The notes under the pieces are model-generated. The model ran no database searches. It worked only from the letters and a program-made list of their open reading frames with translations, and had not been told where the DNA came from. Below, piece by piece: positions 23,445-31,308 of a stretch of DNA of 38,911 bases. Within the stretch, counting starts at the first letter, position 1. Each line of letters begins with the position of its first letter. The position numbers and the translations under genes are program-made. The DNA comes from Anaerolineales bacterium (GTDB taxonomy: Bacteria > Chloroflexota > Anaerolineae > Anaerolineales > UBA6663). The stretch spans positions 1-38,911 of the forward strand of contig JADLEU010000374.1 in NCBI GenBank assembly GCA_020845955.1, read 5' to 3'.

Positions 23445-23969
23445 TTACACCCGCGGAAAGCCCAGGTTGGCGAGTAGCTGCCCGCGGGCCTGGTCCCAAT
23501 CGGGCGCCTGGTAGCTGTACTCGCCGGCGACCGACTCGCTCTTCATTGCCGTCCGCTCCAGCGCCAGGCGCACCAGCTCGATCAGCGCGGCCGCGCGCCG
23601 CAGGTTGTCATTGGCGGGCACGTAGCTGATCACCACGAGCTCGCCCCAGCGCGCGCCGACCGGCAGCCGTGTCAGTCGGCCCTCGTCGAGCCAGGCATAG
23701 TAGTCGGCCGCCTCCAGCGTCAGCGGATCGTCGCTGAGCGCGGCGCGCTCGGTGACCGTAGCCACCGAGGTCAGTGCCCGGCGGAGGTAGACGCTCACGC
23801 CTCCGCCGGGCACGGTTTCACTCACCGTGGTCGCACCGTCGACGTAATGGGCGCCCAGCCGGCGCACCAGCGCGTCGTCCTCGCGATCGATCACCGCCTG
23901 CAGCTGCGGGTCAGTGAGCGCCGTTTGGACCAGCGCGCGCACGTCGGCGATGGTGACCAGGGCGGCCAT
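23445..23969 (-). CDS. Head-tail connector protein, gp6/gp15-like (174 aa)
   Basis: VTIADVRALVQTALTDPQLQAVIDREDDALVRRLG is the helical start of the siphovirus DNA-packaging/connector adaptor family, and LRRAAALIELVRLALERTAMKSESVAGEYSYQAPDWDQAR is its C-terminal helix with the conserved SE-x-x-G-x-Y-S-Y box. It forms the ring beneath the portal. Gene order after the capsid genes agrees. Confidence 0.82.
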   Translation of the reverse strand: MAALVTIADVRALVQTALTDPQLQAVIDREDDALVRRLGAHYVDGATTVSETVPGGGVSVYLRRALTSVATVTERAALSDDPLTLEAADYYAWLDEGRLTRLPVGARWGELVVISYVPANDNLRRAAALIELVRLALERTAMKSESVAGEYSYQAPDWDQARGQLLANLGFPRV

Positions 23970-23972
23970 GGC

Positions 23973-24419
23973 TTAGGCCGTGCCTTCGGCCGGCGAGATG
24001 TGGCGCTCGAAGGTGACCGCGTCAGCCAGAGTCTGCGTGACGGGCAGCTCGCGGGCGCCATAGCCGATGTAAGTCAGTGTCTCGGCCGTGGCGTTGACGG
24101 CGTCCTTGTCGACCACGCCGCGCACGTAGCGCTCGGTCGGCCGGTACAGATCGATGATGAAGATCTGATTGTCGTCATCATCCGCGACGGTTTGGGCGGT
24201 GCCGGCGAGGTCGGCGGCGTCGCTGAGGTTGGAGGCCTGGCCCTGCTGGGCCTTGATGCTGGTGACGGCGCCGGCCGCGATCGCGGCCATCTTGAAGATC
24301 ATCAGGACGCCCTCAAAGCCCGCCATGTCAAAGACGGCGCCATTTCGGTCGGCCGAGCCGGAGGCGTAATCCAGGCCCGTGCGCACCTGCGCGCCGGCGG
24401 AGAGATTGTTGGGATACAT
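23973..24419 (-). CDS. Phage head-associated structural protein (148 aa)
   Basis: GAQVRTGLDYASGSADRNG, VTSIKAQQGQASNLSDAADL, DDNQIFIIDLYRPTERYVR and a terminal LHISPAEGTA-like ending place it in a family that lies next to the HK97-type capsid gene in several phages I know by pattern. A multi-copy capsid or decoration protein is likely. AAGGAG precedes the ATG. Confidence 0.72.
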   Translation of the reverse strand: MYPNNLSAGAQVRTGLDYASGSADRNGAVFDMAGFEGVLMIFKMAAIAAGAVTSIKAQQGQASNLSDAADLAGTAQTVADDDDNQIFIIDLYRPTERYVRGVVDKDAVNATAETLTYIGYGARELPVTQTLADAVTFERHISPAEGTA

Positions 24420-24453
24420 GCTGCAGCTCCTTGGTGGCAGTTAGCCGGTAGGC

Positions 24454-24483
24454 GGCGCCGGGCTCCCCCTGGTGCCCGGCGCC
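24454..24483 (-). terminator. Hairpin after the major capsid gene
   Basis: Perfect 10-bp stem GGCGCCGGGC/GCCCGGCGCC with a 10-base loop, 20 bases after the capsid stop. No T-tract follows, so it is more likely a 3'-end stabiliser or partial terminator than a full stop. Confidence 0.6.
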
Positions 24484-24502
24484 GAGATTTAGTCAGTGCG
24501 CC

Positions 24503-25777
24503 TTAGCTCTTCACCTTCAGCGCGTAGAAGGCCTCGGCGAGCACGGCCTGGCCGTCTACTTCCTTGCGCCCGATAAAGCCGGTCTGGTTGGTCTCCGCGT
24601 ACAGCTCAACCAGGCGCTGGATGGACAGGTTCAGGCTGTCGACGATCCAGTAGTAGCTGAAGTCGCCGATGACGGCGATGACGGCGTTGGCTTCCCACGC
24701 GTCGCTGGCATCGAGCCCATCGTCGAAGCGGTCACTCAGCTCGTAGGGCCAGTCCAGAATCTGGTTCGGCTTGCCGCTGGCGAGCCCGGGCTGCCACAGG
24801 TACTGGCTGGCGGCCGCGCCGCTGGCGAAGGTGTGCAGCGCGCGCACCTTGCGGATGAAGGCGCGGTTGCACAGGATGCGGGCGTTCGGCGAATAGCGCG
24901 CCGGCAGCGCGTAGGCCCAGTTGATGATGTCATCCCCGTAGACCTGCGTGCTGGTGGCCGTGGTGAAGGTCGGCAGGCTGGGCGTGTTCTTCAGCCCCAG
25001 CGGCTGCTGGGCGCCGTTGCCGTTGATGAAGCCATTCTCCTCCGGCACCGCGAACTTGTAGGCCAGGCCGTCGCGGACCCAAGCCTCCACGTCGAGCGTG
25101 GGCGTGCGCAGCAGGGTGTTGCTCACCTTGATCCGCTTGGCGAGGGCATGGGGCGTCAGCACGCGGCCGCCAAAGGGCTTGACGGTGTCGTCGCTGCCGG
25201 TCTTGATCTCGGGTGTCCATTCCGCGTCGCTCAGATCGCTGTCCTGCGAGGGGGTGATTACCGAGCCGGGCGCCACGGGCGGCAGCACGCGGCCGATCCG
25301 GCGCATGGCCTGCACCTCGCGCTGCTTGGTGAGCAGCTCGGTGCGGTTGGTGTTGACCAGCAGCGCACCGCCGGCGGTGTACTCGTCGGCCGCCAGGGCC
25401 TTCAGCTCCGTGCCCTGCAGGCTATAGCCGCCCTGGGCGACGGCCTTGAGCTCATCGTTGGTCAGCGCGGCCGGGCCGTGGCGGTAGAACTTGGCGAGCG
25501 CGGACTTGGCCGACTTCTGCTGCTCGTCGCTGGGCGCGGTGTTGGCCGCCGGCGCCGGCAGGCTGTTGGCGGGCGCATTGAGCTGCGTATCCATCTCCGC
25601 CATGCGCTCGAGCCGCTTGGCCTCGGCCGTCTTGGCCTCGACCTGGTCCAGCAGCTGGTCGAGCTCGGCCGACTTCTCCGCCGGCATGGCCTTGCCCTGG
25701 TACTCGGTCATGAGGCCCTTGGCGCGCTCGTAGAGCTGGCCGGCCTCCGCGTACAACTCCTTGATCTTGGCTTTCAT
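24503..25777 (-). CDS. Major capsid protein, HK97 fold (424 aa)
   Basis: The first 80 residues are a charged coiled coil (KIKELYAEAGQLYERAKGLM) acting as the delta scaffold domain that the prohead protease removes. The mature shell starts near 105. Typical HK97 elements follow: MRRIGRVLPP, SDAEWTPEI, the P-domain IKVSNTLLRTPTLDVEAWVR, FINGNGAQQPLGL and the A-domain with VIAVIGDFSYYWIVDSLNLSIQRL. AAGGAG precedes the ATG. It follows the protease by 12 bases, the standard order. Confidence 0.97.
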   Translation of the reverse strand: MKAKIKELYAEAGQLYERAKGLMTEYQGKAMPAEKSAELDQLLDQVEAKTAEAKRLERMAEMDTQLNAPANSLPAPAANTAPSDEQQKSAKSALAKFYRHGPAALTNDELKAVAQGGYSLQGTELKALAADEYTAGGALLVNTNRTELLTKQREVQAMRRIGRVLPPVAPGSVITPSQDSDLSDAEWTPEIKTGSDDTVKPFGGRVLTPHALAKRIKVSNTLLRTPTLDVEAWVRDGLAYKFAVPEENGFINGNGAQQPLGLKNTPSLPTFTTATSTQVYGDDIINWAYALPARYSPNARILCNRAFIRKVRALHTFASGAAASQYLWQPGLASGKPNQILDWPYELSDRFDDGLDASDAWEANAVIAVIGDFSYYWIVDSLNLSIQRLVELYAETNQTGFIGRKEVDGQAVLAEAFYALKVKS

Positions 25778-25789
25778 CGGACAGGCTCC

Positions 25790-26530
25790 TTAAGGGGTGC
25801 GAATGGCGAGTGCCAGGCCAGCGGCTCGCAGGCGTTTCTGGAGCAGTGCCGAGTGGAAGCCTTTTTCCGGCTCAGCGGCTGCGAGGAGATTATTGAGCGC
25901 CTCCAGCGCGCCTTCCAGCGCGCCGATGGCGGACTGCACTTTTTCTTTGTTGCCGGCCGAGAGCACGCGGCCTTCCTTCAGGCCGGCCGCCACCTGGGCC
26001 AGCGCCGCGGCGCGCTCGGCGAGCACGTCGGCGGGATCGCCGCGCTCAGCGGCGCTCTTCACGGCCCGGATGGCGGTCAGGCCGTTCATGCCCAGCGGCA
26101 CGGGCGAGATCTCGTATAGCTTCAGCTCGCGCAGGTTGCGGACCATGCCGTACTGGTCGTTCTGCTCGAAGTCGAACTTCACGGCGCCGTAGCCAAAGCT
26201 GCCTTCGGTCAGCGCCCCGTCCTTCATCAGCGACCAGGCCTCCTTGCCGTAGAAGGAGTCGAGCGTCAGGCGGCCGGCGGCAAACAGGCCGACTGAGTCC
26301 TCGCGCAGGGTGTGCGGCGGCGGCCCGATCAGCTTCATGAAGTCATGCGCGAAGAAGACCTTCACGCGGTTGGCGCGCTCGGCGATGGTCTTGAGGAAGG
26401 CGCCGGGGTGCACGACGTCGGCGCCGTCGTCGACATTGCCGAAGACGCTGAAATGCCCCTCGTACTCCCCCTTGTCGCCGGCGGCCTTGAACTCGGTGCG
26501 GACTGCCTTGAACTCCATCTCGTCGGCCAT
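25790..26530 (-). CDS. HK97-family prohead protease (246 aa)
   Basis: A serine protease that cleaves scaffold and itself during head maturation. His62 (FFAHD), Ser111 (TEGSFGYG) and Glu140 (LYEISPV) match the catalytic His-Ser-Glu positions of the family. FSVFGNVDDGADVVHPGAF is the conserved front region. The C-terminal 70 residues are helical and Ala-rich, resembling a scaffold extension. I start at 26530 because GGGAG lies seven bases upstream; 26548 is an in-frame alternative. A terminator-like hairpin sits 20 bases upstream. Confidence 0.95.
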   Translation of the reverse strand: MADEMEFKAVRTEFKAAGDKGEYEGHFSVFGNVDDGADVVHPGAFLKTIAERANRVKVFFAHDFMKLIGPPPHTLREDSVGLFAAGRLTLDSFYGKEAWSLMKDGALTEGSFGYGAVKFDFEQNDQYGMVRNLRELKLYEISPVPLGMNGLTAIRAVKSAAERGDPADVLAERAAALAQVAAGLKEGRVLSAGNKEKVQSAIGALEGALEALNNLLAAAEPEKGFHSALLQKRLRAAGLALAIRTP

Positions 26531-26550
26531 GGTCAACTCCCCAAACACAA

Positions 26551-26589
26551 ACGGCGACGCACCCCCTTGACCGGGGATTGCGTCGCCGT
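26551..26589 (-). terminator. Terminator-like hairpin before the protease gene (twin of the tape-measure hairpin)
   Basis: Stem ACGGCGACGC/GCGTCGCCGT with an inner CCCC/GGGG, then TTTGTGTTT on the minus strand. Stem and trailing bases match 20474-20520 over about 46 positions with few changes. A second stem GCCGGGC/GCCCGGC lies just upstream (about 26617-26637). Confidence 0.8.
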
Positions 26590-26642
26590 AGCGAGAACGT
26601 CTGTAATTCGGTGGCGCTAGCCGGGCAGGCTAGCCCGGCGGG

Positions 26643-26831
26643 TTAAGCGGCCCCGCCCAGCACCCAGCCCAGCCAAAAGAGCTTGTACCAGATGCCGGCC
26701 GCCGTCGCCAGCACCAGCAGCACAATAAACCACAGGATGACCGAGGCGAACAGGCGCGCCTCAGGCGAGGGCGGGCGCCGGGCCGGGGCCGTGAGCGGCG
26801 CGCGCGGGTAGCCAGAGCGGGGCTGATTCAT
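26643..26831 (-). CDS. Small membrane protein (62 aa)
   Basis: The ATG at 26831 overlaps the stop of the gene before it (ATGA). The N-terminus is Pro/Arg-rich, followed by one or two hydrophobic spans (RLFASVILWFIVLLVLATAA and KLFWLGWVLGG). It lies between portal and protease, an unusual place for a membrane protein; a lysis-regulating or membrane-docking role is possible. No family recognised. Confidence 0.68.
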   Translation of the reverse strand: MNQPRSGYPRAPLTAPARRPPSPEARLFASVILWFIVLLVLATAAGIWYKLFWLGWVLGGAA

Positions 26832-27058
26832 GTGGTGACCCTCCCACTGGGCAAGCACCGGTTGAAATTGAGTGTCGGGCCGTCGAACAACACCAGAATA
26901 CCACGGTCGCCGCCGGCTTCCGCCGTCTCGACCGCCAGAATCAGGCGCACGCGGCGCTCGGAGAGCCCGAGCGCGAGCAGCCGCTGGTGCTCAAGCTGCC
27001 GCTGCTGGGCGGCCGCCGCCCGGACGGCCTGGGGGTTGGGGATGATGTCTGTGGACAT
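26828..27058 (-). CDS. Hypothetical protein starting in a dispersed palindrome (76 aa)
   Basis: The start codon is the first base of palindrome site 7, and the protein begins MSTDI. Residues 10-50 are a charged helix (AAQQRQLEHQRLLALGLSERRVRLIL), and the rest may be a short beta segment. GAGGG lies upstream. It starts eight bases after the portal gene, so it is coupled to the head genes. Function unknown. Confidence 0.68.
   Translation of the reverse strand: MSTDIIPNPQAVRAAAAQQRQLEHQRLLALGLSERRVRLILAVETAEAGGDRGILVLFDGPTLNFNRCLPSGRVTT
27045..27058. repeat. Dispersed palindrome, site 7 (gene start)
   Basis: ATGTCTGTGGACAT, perfect arms. Its minus-strand reading is the MSTDI start of the gene ending at 26828. 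Confidence 0.9.
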
Positions 27059-27066
27059 GTTGGCCC

Positions 27067-29106
27067 TCAGTCGAATACCGGTGCAAAGCAGCGCACGCAG
27101 TTCGGGTGCTGGAGCGGGTTCGCCTTCGCCCATTCCAGCGACTTGACGGTGCCGGCGCCGCCGGCGCCGAGCTCCTGACAGACCGGGTCCGAGTCGTCGA
27201 AGCCGTTGTCGAGCACCAGCACCTCCTTGACGCCGGCGCCGGCGTAGCGCTCCACCGCCGCGGTCTGCTGCGCTTCGCCCAGCTCCGTGCGGGCGATGGT
27301 GCGCGCCCGATCCTTGTAAGTCTCTTCGATCAGGCGGCGCAGGCCGGCGCGCTCGTCGGTGCCGCGCACGAGCTGGTCGATGGACCAGCCCTGCTCATTA
27401 CCGTATTGCAGCAGGTCGCTCAGCGCCTGGCGCGTGGTTTCGGTGATCCCCTTCACCTTCTTGCCGGCCAGCTTCAAGACTTCGGTCACCGCTGGATCAC
27501 TGAGGTCGAAGGCGACGTCGACGCCCAGGGCGGTGTTCCAGGTTTCCCAGCTGGCCGACAGCACCTCAACATAGAAGCGCTTGACCACGTCGACCAGGTC
27601 GGCGCCGTCGCCGGGCTCGAGCAGGTCATCCACGCTGGGCAGCTCTTTGCGCTCGACCGGCCGGGCCGGCCAGGCCTTCTGCGCGCGCGCGACGACGCGC
27701 TTCGCCAGCTCACCGAAGTAATCGTCGACCGCTGACTCCATCCGCTTCGCCACATTGGTGCGCACCCGCTGCAGGGCCTTCGCCATGGTCAGCGCCGTCT
27801 TGCGGCGGTCGCGCCGGGCCTTGGCGGCCGCGGCGCCGGCGCCCAGCCGCTTGGTGCTCAGGCCGGCCGGCACTAGGTACTTCACGCCGGCCGGGACTTC
27901 CTCAACCGCCATGCCGCGCAGGTAGACGTCGCCGGCCGGGTCGGTCTCGAAGCCGGTTTCGGTGAGCGCCTGGTTGACCGTCAGCCAGCCGGCCGTCACC
28001 GCGGCCGTGACCCGCGTCCACTTGGCTGTTTCCTTGTCCGCCAGCGCGCGCACGTTGCCGAGGTCATAGGCCACCAGGGCGCTGCCGCCAAAGTCCGGGC
28101 CGAGCGCCGACTCGATCTCCCCCGCGTCCATCTGCCACAGGGGCACCAGCGTCTGCTCGGTGAAGGCCTGGCGGGCCTCGGCAAAGTTGGCAAAGGTCGA
28201 GCGCGATAGGCCAATGTTGAGGCCGGCCACGATCGCGGGCACCCGGAACGCGCCCGCGATGCGCGCCTCGGGCACGCCGTGCAGCGCGTCGAAGGCCAGC
28301 TCCTTGAGGTCCAGGCCCACGCGCTGCATGGTGGCGCCTTCGGGCAGGATCGCCACGTCGCCGCGGTTGTCGCCGCCGTACTTTTCGCGCCACTGGGACT
28401 TCAGCCGGCGCTCGGTCGGATCGTCGAGCACGGCCGTCGCCGGCAGGGTGATCGCCATGCGCGGGATCGCGTCGTTCTTCAGGAGGGCAAACAGGTAGCG
28501 CGTGAGCTCGTTGTCCGTGTCGGCGTCGCGCGCCACGGGCCGCAGCGGCGGGATTGCTTGCCAGGGCTGTTCGGGGTCCGGCGCGGGCCACTTGAAGTGG
28601 ACGATGTCCTCGACCGGCACGTCCAGGCCGCGGCCGTCGCCGTAGGGGTCATAGTTGTACTTGGCGATCCAGTTCGGGCCGCCGGGCACCGGCTTGATCT
28701 GGCCGGCGTGATAGGGCCAGAGCTCGATCACGCGATTGGCCTTCGAGCGCACTTTGTGCCAGTAACAGTTGCCACCGATGGCCTTATAGACCATGGTGTA
28801 GACCTTCAGCTCGGCCTCCCCCATGAGCGGGTTGGGCCGGCGCAGCAGCTGGCGCAGTGGATGCTTGGGCTGTGGATTCTCGTCTTCATCCAGCACCATC
28901 AGCGGCGGCTCGGGGTAGGCGAAGGCGAGCGCGCTGATGCAGGCGAAGACCGCGCCGTTCTTGAAATAGCCCTCGCGCACGAGCACGCGGTGCACTGGCT
29001 CGATGAAGGACGCGTTGACCCAGGGCGCGACCACGGGCAGTGCCGCGGCCTTCACCAGGCCCTGAGCCAGCCACAGGCGGAAGCGGTCGAGGGGTCCCAG
29101 GCTCAT
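27067..29106 (-). CDS. Portal protein fused to a MuF/SPP1 gp7-like domain (679 aa)
   Basis: Residues 1-400 are an HK97-type portal: KNGAVFACISALAFAYPEPPL, YKAIGGNCYWHKVRS, VEDIVHFKWPAPDP, MAITLPATAVLDD and the stem/wing FRVPAIVAGLNIGLSRSTFANFAEARQAF. Residues about 440-679 are a minor head protein of the MuF type, ending in RARTIARTELGEAQQTAAVERY, DSDPVCQELG and HPNCVRCFAP, the last a likely metal-binding box. The two are usually separate neighbouring genes; a fusion enforces one MuF per portal subunit. It overlaps the terminase by 4 bases. Confidence 0.93.
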   Translation of the reverse strand: MSLGPLDRFRLWLAQGLVKAAALPVVAPWVNASFIEPVHRVLVREGYFKNGAVFACISALAFAYPEPPLMVLDEDENPQPKHPLRQLLRRPNPLMGEAELKVYTMVYKAIGGNCYWHKVRSKANRVIELWPYHAGQIKPVPGGPNWIAKYNYDPYGDGRGLDVPVEDIVHFKWPAPDPEQPWQAIPPLRPVARDADTDNELTRYLFALLKNDAIPRMAITLPATAVLDDPTERRLKSQWREKYGGDNRGDVAILPEGATMQRVGLDLKELAFDALHGVPEARIAGAFRVPAIVAGLNIGLSRSTFANFAEARQAFTEQTLVPLWQMDAGEIESALGPDFGGSALVAYDLGNVRALADKETAKWTRVTAAVTAGWLTVNQALTETGFETDPAGDVYLRGMAVEEVPAGVKYLVPAGLSTKRLGAGAAAAKARRDRRKTALTMAKALQRVRTNVAKRMESAVDDYFGELAKRVVARAQKAWPARPVERKELPSVDDLLEPGDGADLVDVVKRFYVEVLSASWETWNTALGVDVAFDLSDPAVTEVLKLAGKKVKGITETTRQALSDLLQYGNEQGWSIDQLVRGTDERAGLRRLIEETYKDRARTIARTELGEAQQTAAVERYAGAGVKEVLVLDNGFDDSDPVCQELGAGGAGTVKSLEWAKANPLQHPNCVRCFAPVFD

Positions 29107-30422
29107 CGGATGGATACTCCGGCCGTGCGCTTTTCCCAGGCGACGATGTAGCGCTCGGCATCCATGAAGTGATAGGTGGCCTTGTCGGCGATGGCCTCGG
29201 TCGGCTCGCCGCGCTCGTCGAGCTCGCGGCTGTAGCTGCCCTTCTGCTCGAGGTACTCCGTCAAGTCGTCAAAGACGATGATCTCGTTGCGCTTGTGGGC
29301 GCCATAGACGCGGTCGATGCCGATCTCGACGTCGCTCCACAGCGGCGGCCGCACCAGCAGCCCGCCAGCGCCGAATTCCTGGCGCCACTGGCCCTCGGAC
29401 TTCGAGCCGCCGAAGCAAATGAGCTCTAGGGGCTCGCCCTCGCGTAGCTTGGCGGCGTGCTCCGCGGCAGTGCGGCCGCCGGCCTTGTAGCTGCGGTACA
29501 GGATCAGGCGGCCGGTCGGGTCGCCCCACTCGATCTCGCCGGCAGCCGTGCGGCCGGCTTCCTTCAGCTCGCGCGCGTAGAACAGTGCCGCCGTGTTGAC
29601 CCCGCCGAAGTCCAGGCCCAGCAGCCGCGGCCAGGCGACCGGGATCGGGAAGCGCTTGACCTTGCACAGCGCCTCGTTGAAGCTGTCGTAGATCATGCCG
29701 GCCGGCCGCGTGAAAATCGCGCGGTAGAAGAGGTCGACCTTCCACTGGGGGAGGTCGCGCAGCACGCGCGCCATCTCGGCCGGCGGGAAGGCCGGGTTCT
29801 CGGTCGAGTCGAAGCGGATGACGTCGATGTCGGGATCGCCGGCCTTGAAGCGGTCGTAGAGCTGCTGCTTGAGCCAGCCGAGGTCGTAGGGGGTCGTCGT
29901 CACCAGCACGCGGCCGAGGTGAATGGACAGCCGGCGCAGGATCGCTTCCCAGCTGCCCAGGCGGAACTTCTTCTGCCCGGCCTCGTCGAGCCAGGCCGCT
30001 TTGGCCGTGGCCGACTCGAGGCTCTCGGGGTCCTGCGCGTGGCCGAAGAAGACCGTGGTCGGCTCACCGTTCCAGGCGGCGCCGAACGTGCGCCGGCTGC
30101 CGTTCTCGCTGAAGACGAACTTGCGCACCGGCGAGCCCTGGTAGGCGCCGACGCCCAGCAGCTTCTCAAACAAGCGCAGGAAGGTGGGCAGCGCCTTGAC
30201 TTCCAGCAGCGGAAAGGTCGGTGTTACAACCATGTAATCACCGGGGCCGCGCCCCTGGATTTCGCGGTAGAGCCAGTGCGGCCCGAAGGAAGTCTTCCCG
30301 CCCTGGGTGCCGGCGAGGACGCAGACGAAGCGGCGTCGGCTTCGCCAGGCGCGCCATTGGCCGGGGTGGAAGTGCAGCCGCAAACGGCCCTGCGGAGTAA
30401 CGTCATACAAGTCATGCAGCAC
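29103..30422 (-). CDS. terL: Terminase large subunit (439 aa)
   Basis: The packaging motor. Walker A-type loop GTQGGKT (38-44), Walker B AAWLDEAG (Asp146-Glu147), coupling motif VTTTPYD (about 174-180). The RNase H-like nuclease has Asp271 in LGLDFGGVNTA and a C-terminal acidic residue in HFMDAERYIV. GTG start; it overlaps the small-subunit gene by 11 bases and the portal gene by 4. The closest type (cos or headful) cannot be told from this sequence alone. Confidence 0.95.
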   Translation of the reverse strand: MLHDLYDVTPQGRLRLHFHPGQWRAWRSRRRFVCVLAGTQGGKTSFGPHWLYREIQGRGPGDYMVVTPTFPLLEVKALPTFLRLFEKLLGVGAYQGSPVRKFVFSENGSRRTFGAAWNGEPTTVFFGHAQDPESLESATAKAAWLDEAGQKKFRLGSWEAILRRLSIHLGRVLVTTTPYDLGWLKQQLYDRFKAGDPDIDVIRFDSTENPAFPPAEMARVLRDLPQWKVDLFYRAIFTRPAGMIYDSFNEALCKVKRFPIPVAWPRLLGLDFGGVNTAALFYARELKEAGRTAAGEIEWGDPTGRLILYRSYKAGGRTAAEHAAKLREGEPLELICFGGSKSEGQWRQEFGAGGLLVRPPLWSDVEIGIDRVYGAHKRNEIIVFDDLTEYLEQKGSYSRELDERGEPTEAIADKATYHFMDAERYIVAWEKRTAGVSIR

Positions 30423-31080
30423 TACCTGCCCCTGTCGGGTCGGCGGCCGGCTGCTCGCCGGCAGCGTCGCTCAGCGCGGGCGCGACGACCTCGATATAGG
30501 ACACCTGCACCGGCCCGCCGCCCTTGCCGCTGACCTCCACGCCGCGCACCCGGCCGCCCAGTTCGAGCGCAATGTCATCGAGCGCGCCGCGGAACTGCTC
30601 CAGCAGCGTGCCGTTGGGCCGCCAGATATCGACCTCACGCGCCGCGTCACCACCGCCGATCTGCTTGACGTCATGCACCCACAGCCCGCCCGGATCGCCG
30701 GGCGTGCCGGGCTCATCGCCGCTGGGCGGGGTGCCCAGGCTGGGCGGCCGCTCCAGCTCCTCCAGCATCCGGCGGGCCAGGCGGTTGAGGGCTTCCACCC
30801 GCTGGTGCATCTGGGCGAAGCCCTCGTTGAAGACCCGCAGGCGCTCGGCTTCCAGCCGGGCGGCGGCCGCGGCGGCCAGCGCCTCGTCGCGCTGGGCGAC
30901 ACGCGCCTGCCAGCCGAAGGTGGCCGACCAGGCCTTGAGGCTCCCTAAACGCCGCGTGGGCGGACTCGGTTTGGACTCGCTTTGGACTCGGTATTGGTCT
31001 AACAGGTCCGCCAGCGAGCGGCCCGGCCCGAGCGCGTAGTAATCTTCAAAGGCCTGGCGGGCGCGGTTACTCTCACGCAT
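30412..31080 (-). CDS. Terminase small subunit-like protein (222 aa)
   Basis: RQAFEDYYALGPGRSLADLLDQY and RLGSLKAWSATFGWQARVAQRD form the N-terminal DNA-binding helix-turn-helix of phage small terminases. A long charged helix (85-120) follows for oligomer formation, then a Gly/Pro-rich region and a C-terminal beta segment. I use the ATG at 31080, which overlaps the previous gene by 8 bases. It should recognise the packaging site and feed the large subunit. Confidence 0.83.
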   Translation of the reverse strand: MRESNRARQAFEDYYALGPGRSLADLLDQYRVQSESKPSPPTRRLGSLKAWSATFGWQARVAQRDEALAAAAAARLEAERLRVFNEGFAQMHQRVEALNRLARRMLEELERPPSLGTPPSGDEPGTPGDPGGLWVHDVKQIGGGDAAREVDIWRPNGTLLEQFRGALDDIALELGGRVRGVEVSGKGGGPVQVSYIEVVAPALSDAAGEQPAADPTGAGSAA

Positions 31081-31306
31081 GGGCCAGTCCTTTGCGGCGG
31101 CCGCGGCCGGCCAGGTGCGCCCGGCGCCGGGTGACGACGCGGCGGATGGGCAGCCCGTCCTCACCGGTCTCCTCGATCAAGACCAGCAGCACGCCGCAGG
31201 TGCAGCGCTGCATGGGGGGCGTGCCGTCGGCCGAGGCCGCGATGGGCACGCGGCGCTGGCAGGCCGCGCAGGTGATGGTGACGGGCTGGCTGATGTCTGT
31301 GGACAT
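31073..31306 (-). CDS. Small zinc-ribbon protein starting in a dispersed palindrome (77 aa)
   Basis: Starts MSTDI from palindrome site 8. CAACQRRV and, 16 residues later, CTCGV make a four-Cys zinc site. The C-terminal 25 residues are basic (RRVVTRRRAHLAGRGRRKG), suggesting nucleic-acid binding. It lies between the methyltransferase and the small terminase and overlaps the latter. No family name can be given. Confidence 0.7.
   Translation of the reverse strand: MSTDISQPVTITCAACQRRVPIAASADGTPPMQRCTCGVLLVLIEETGEDGLPIRRVVTRRRAHLAGRGRRKGLAHA
31293..31306. repeat. Dispersed palindrome, site 8 (gene start)
   Basis: ATGTCTGTGGACAT, identical to sites 7 and 10. Supplies the start codon of the zinc-ribbon gene on the minus strand. 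Confidence 0.9.
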
Positions 31307-31308
31307 GA

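Noticed and set aside
24833-26119. Long plus-strand frame opposite capsid and protease genes
   Set aside because: Same reason: both minus-strand genes are certain and the frame has shadow composition.
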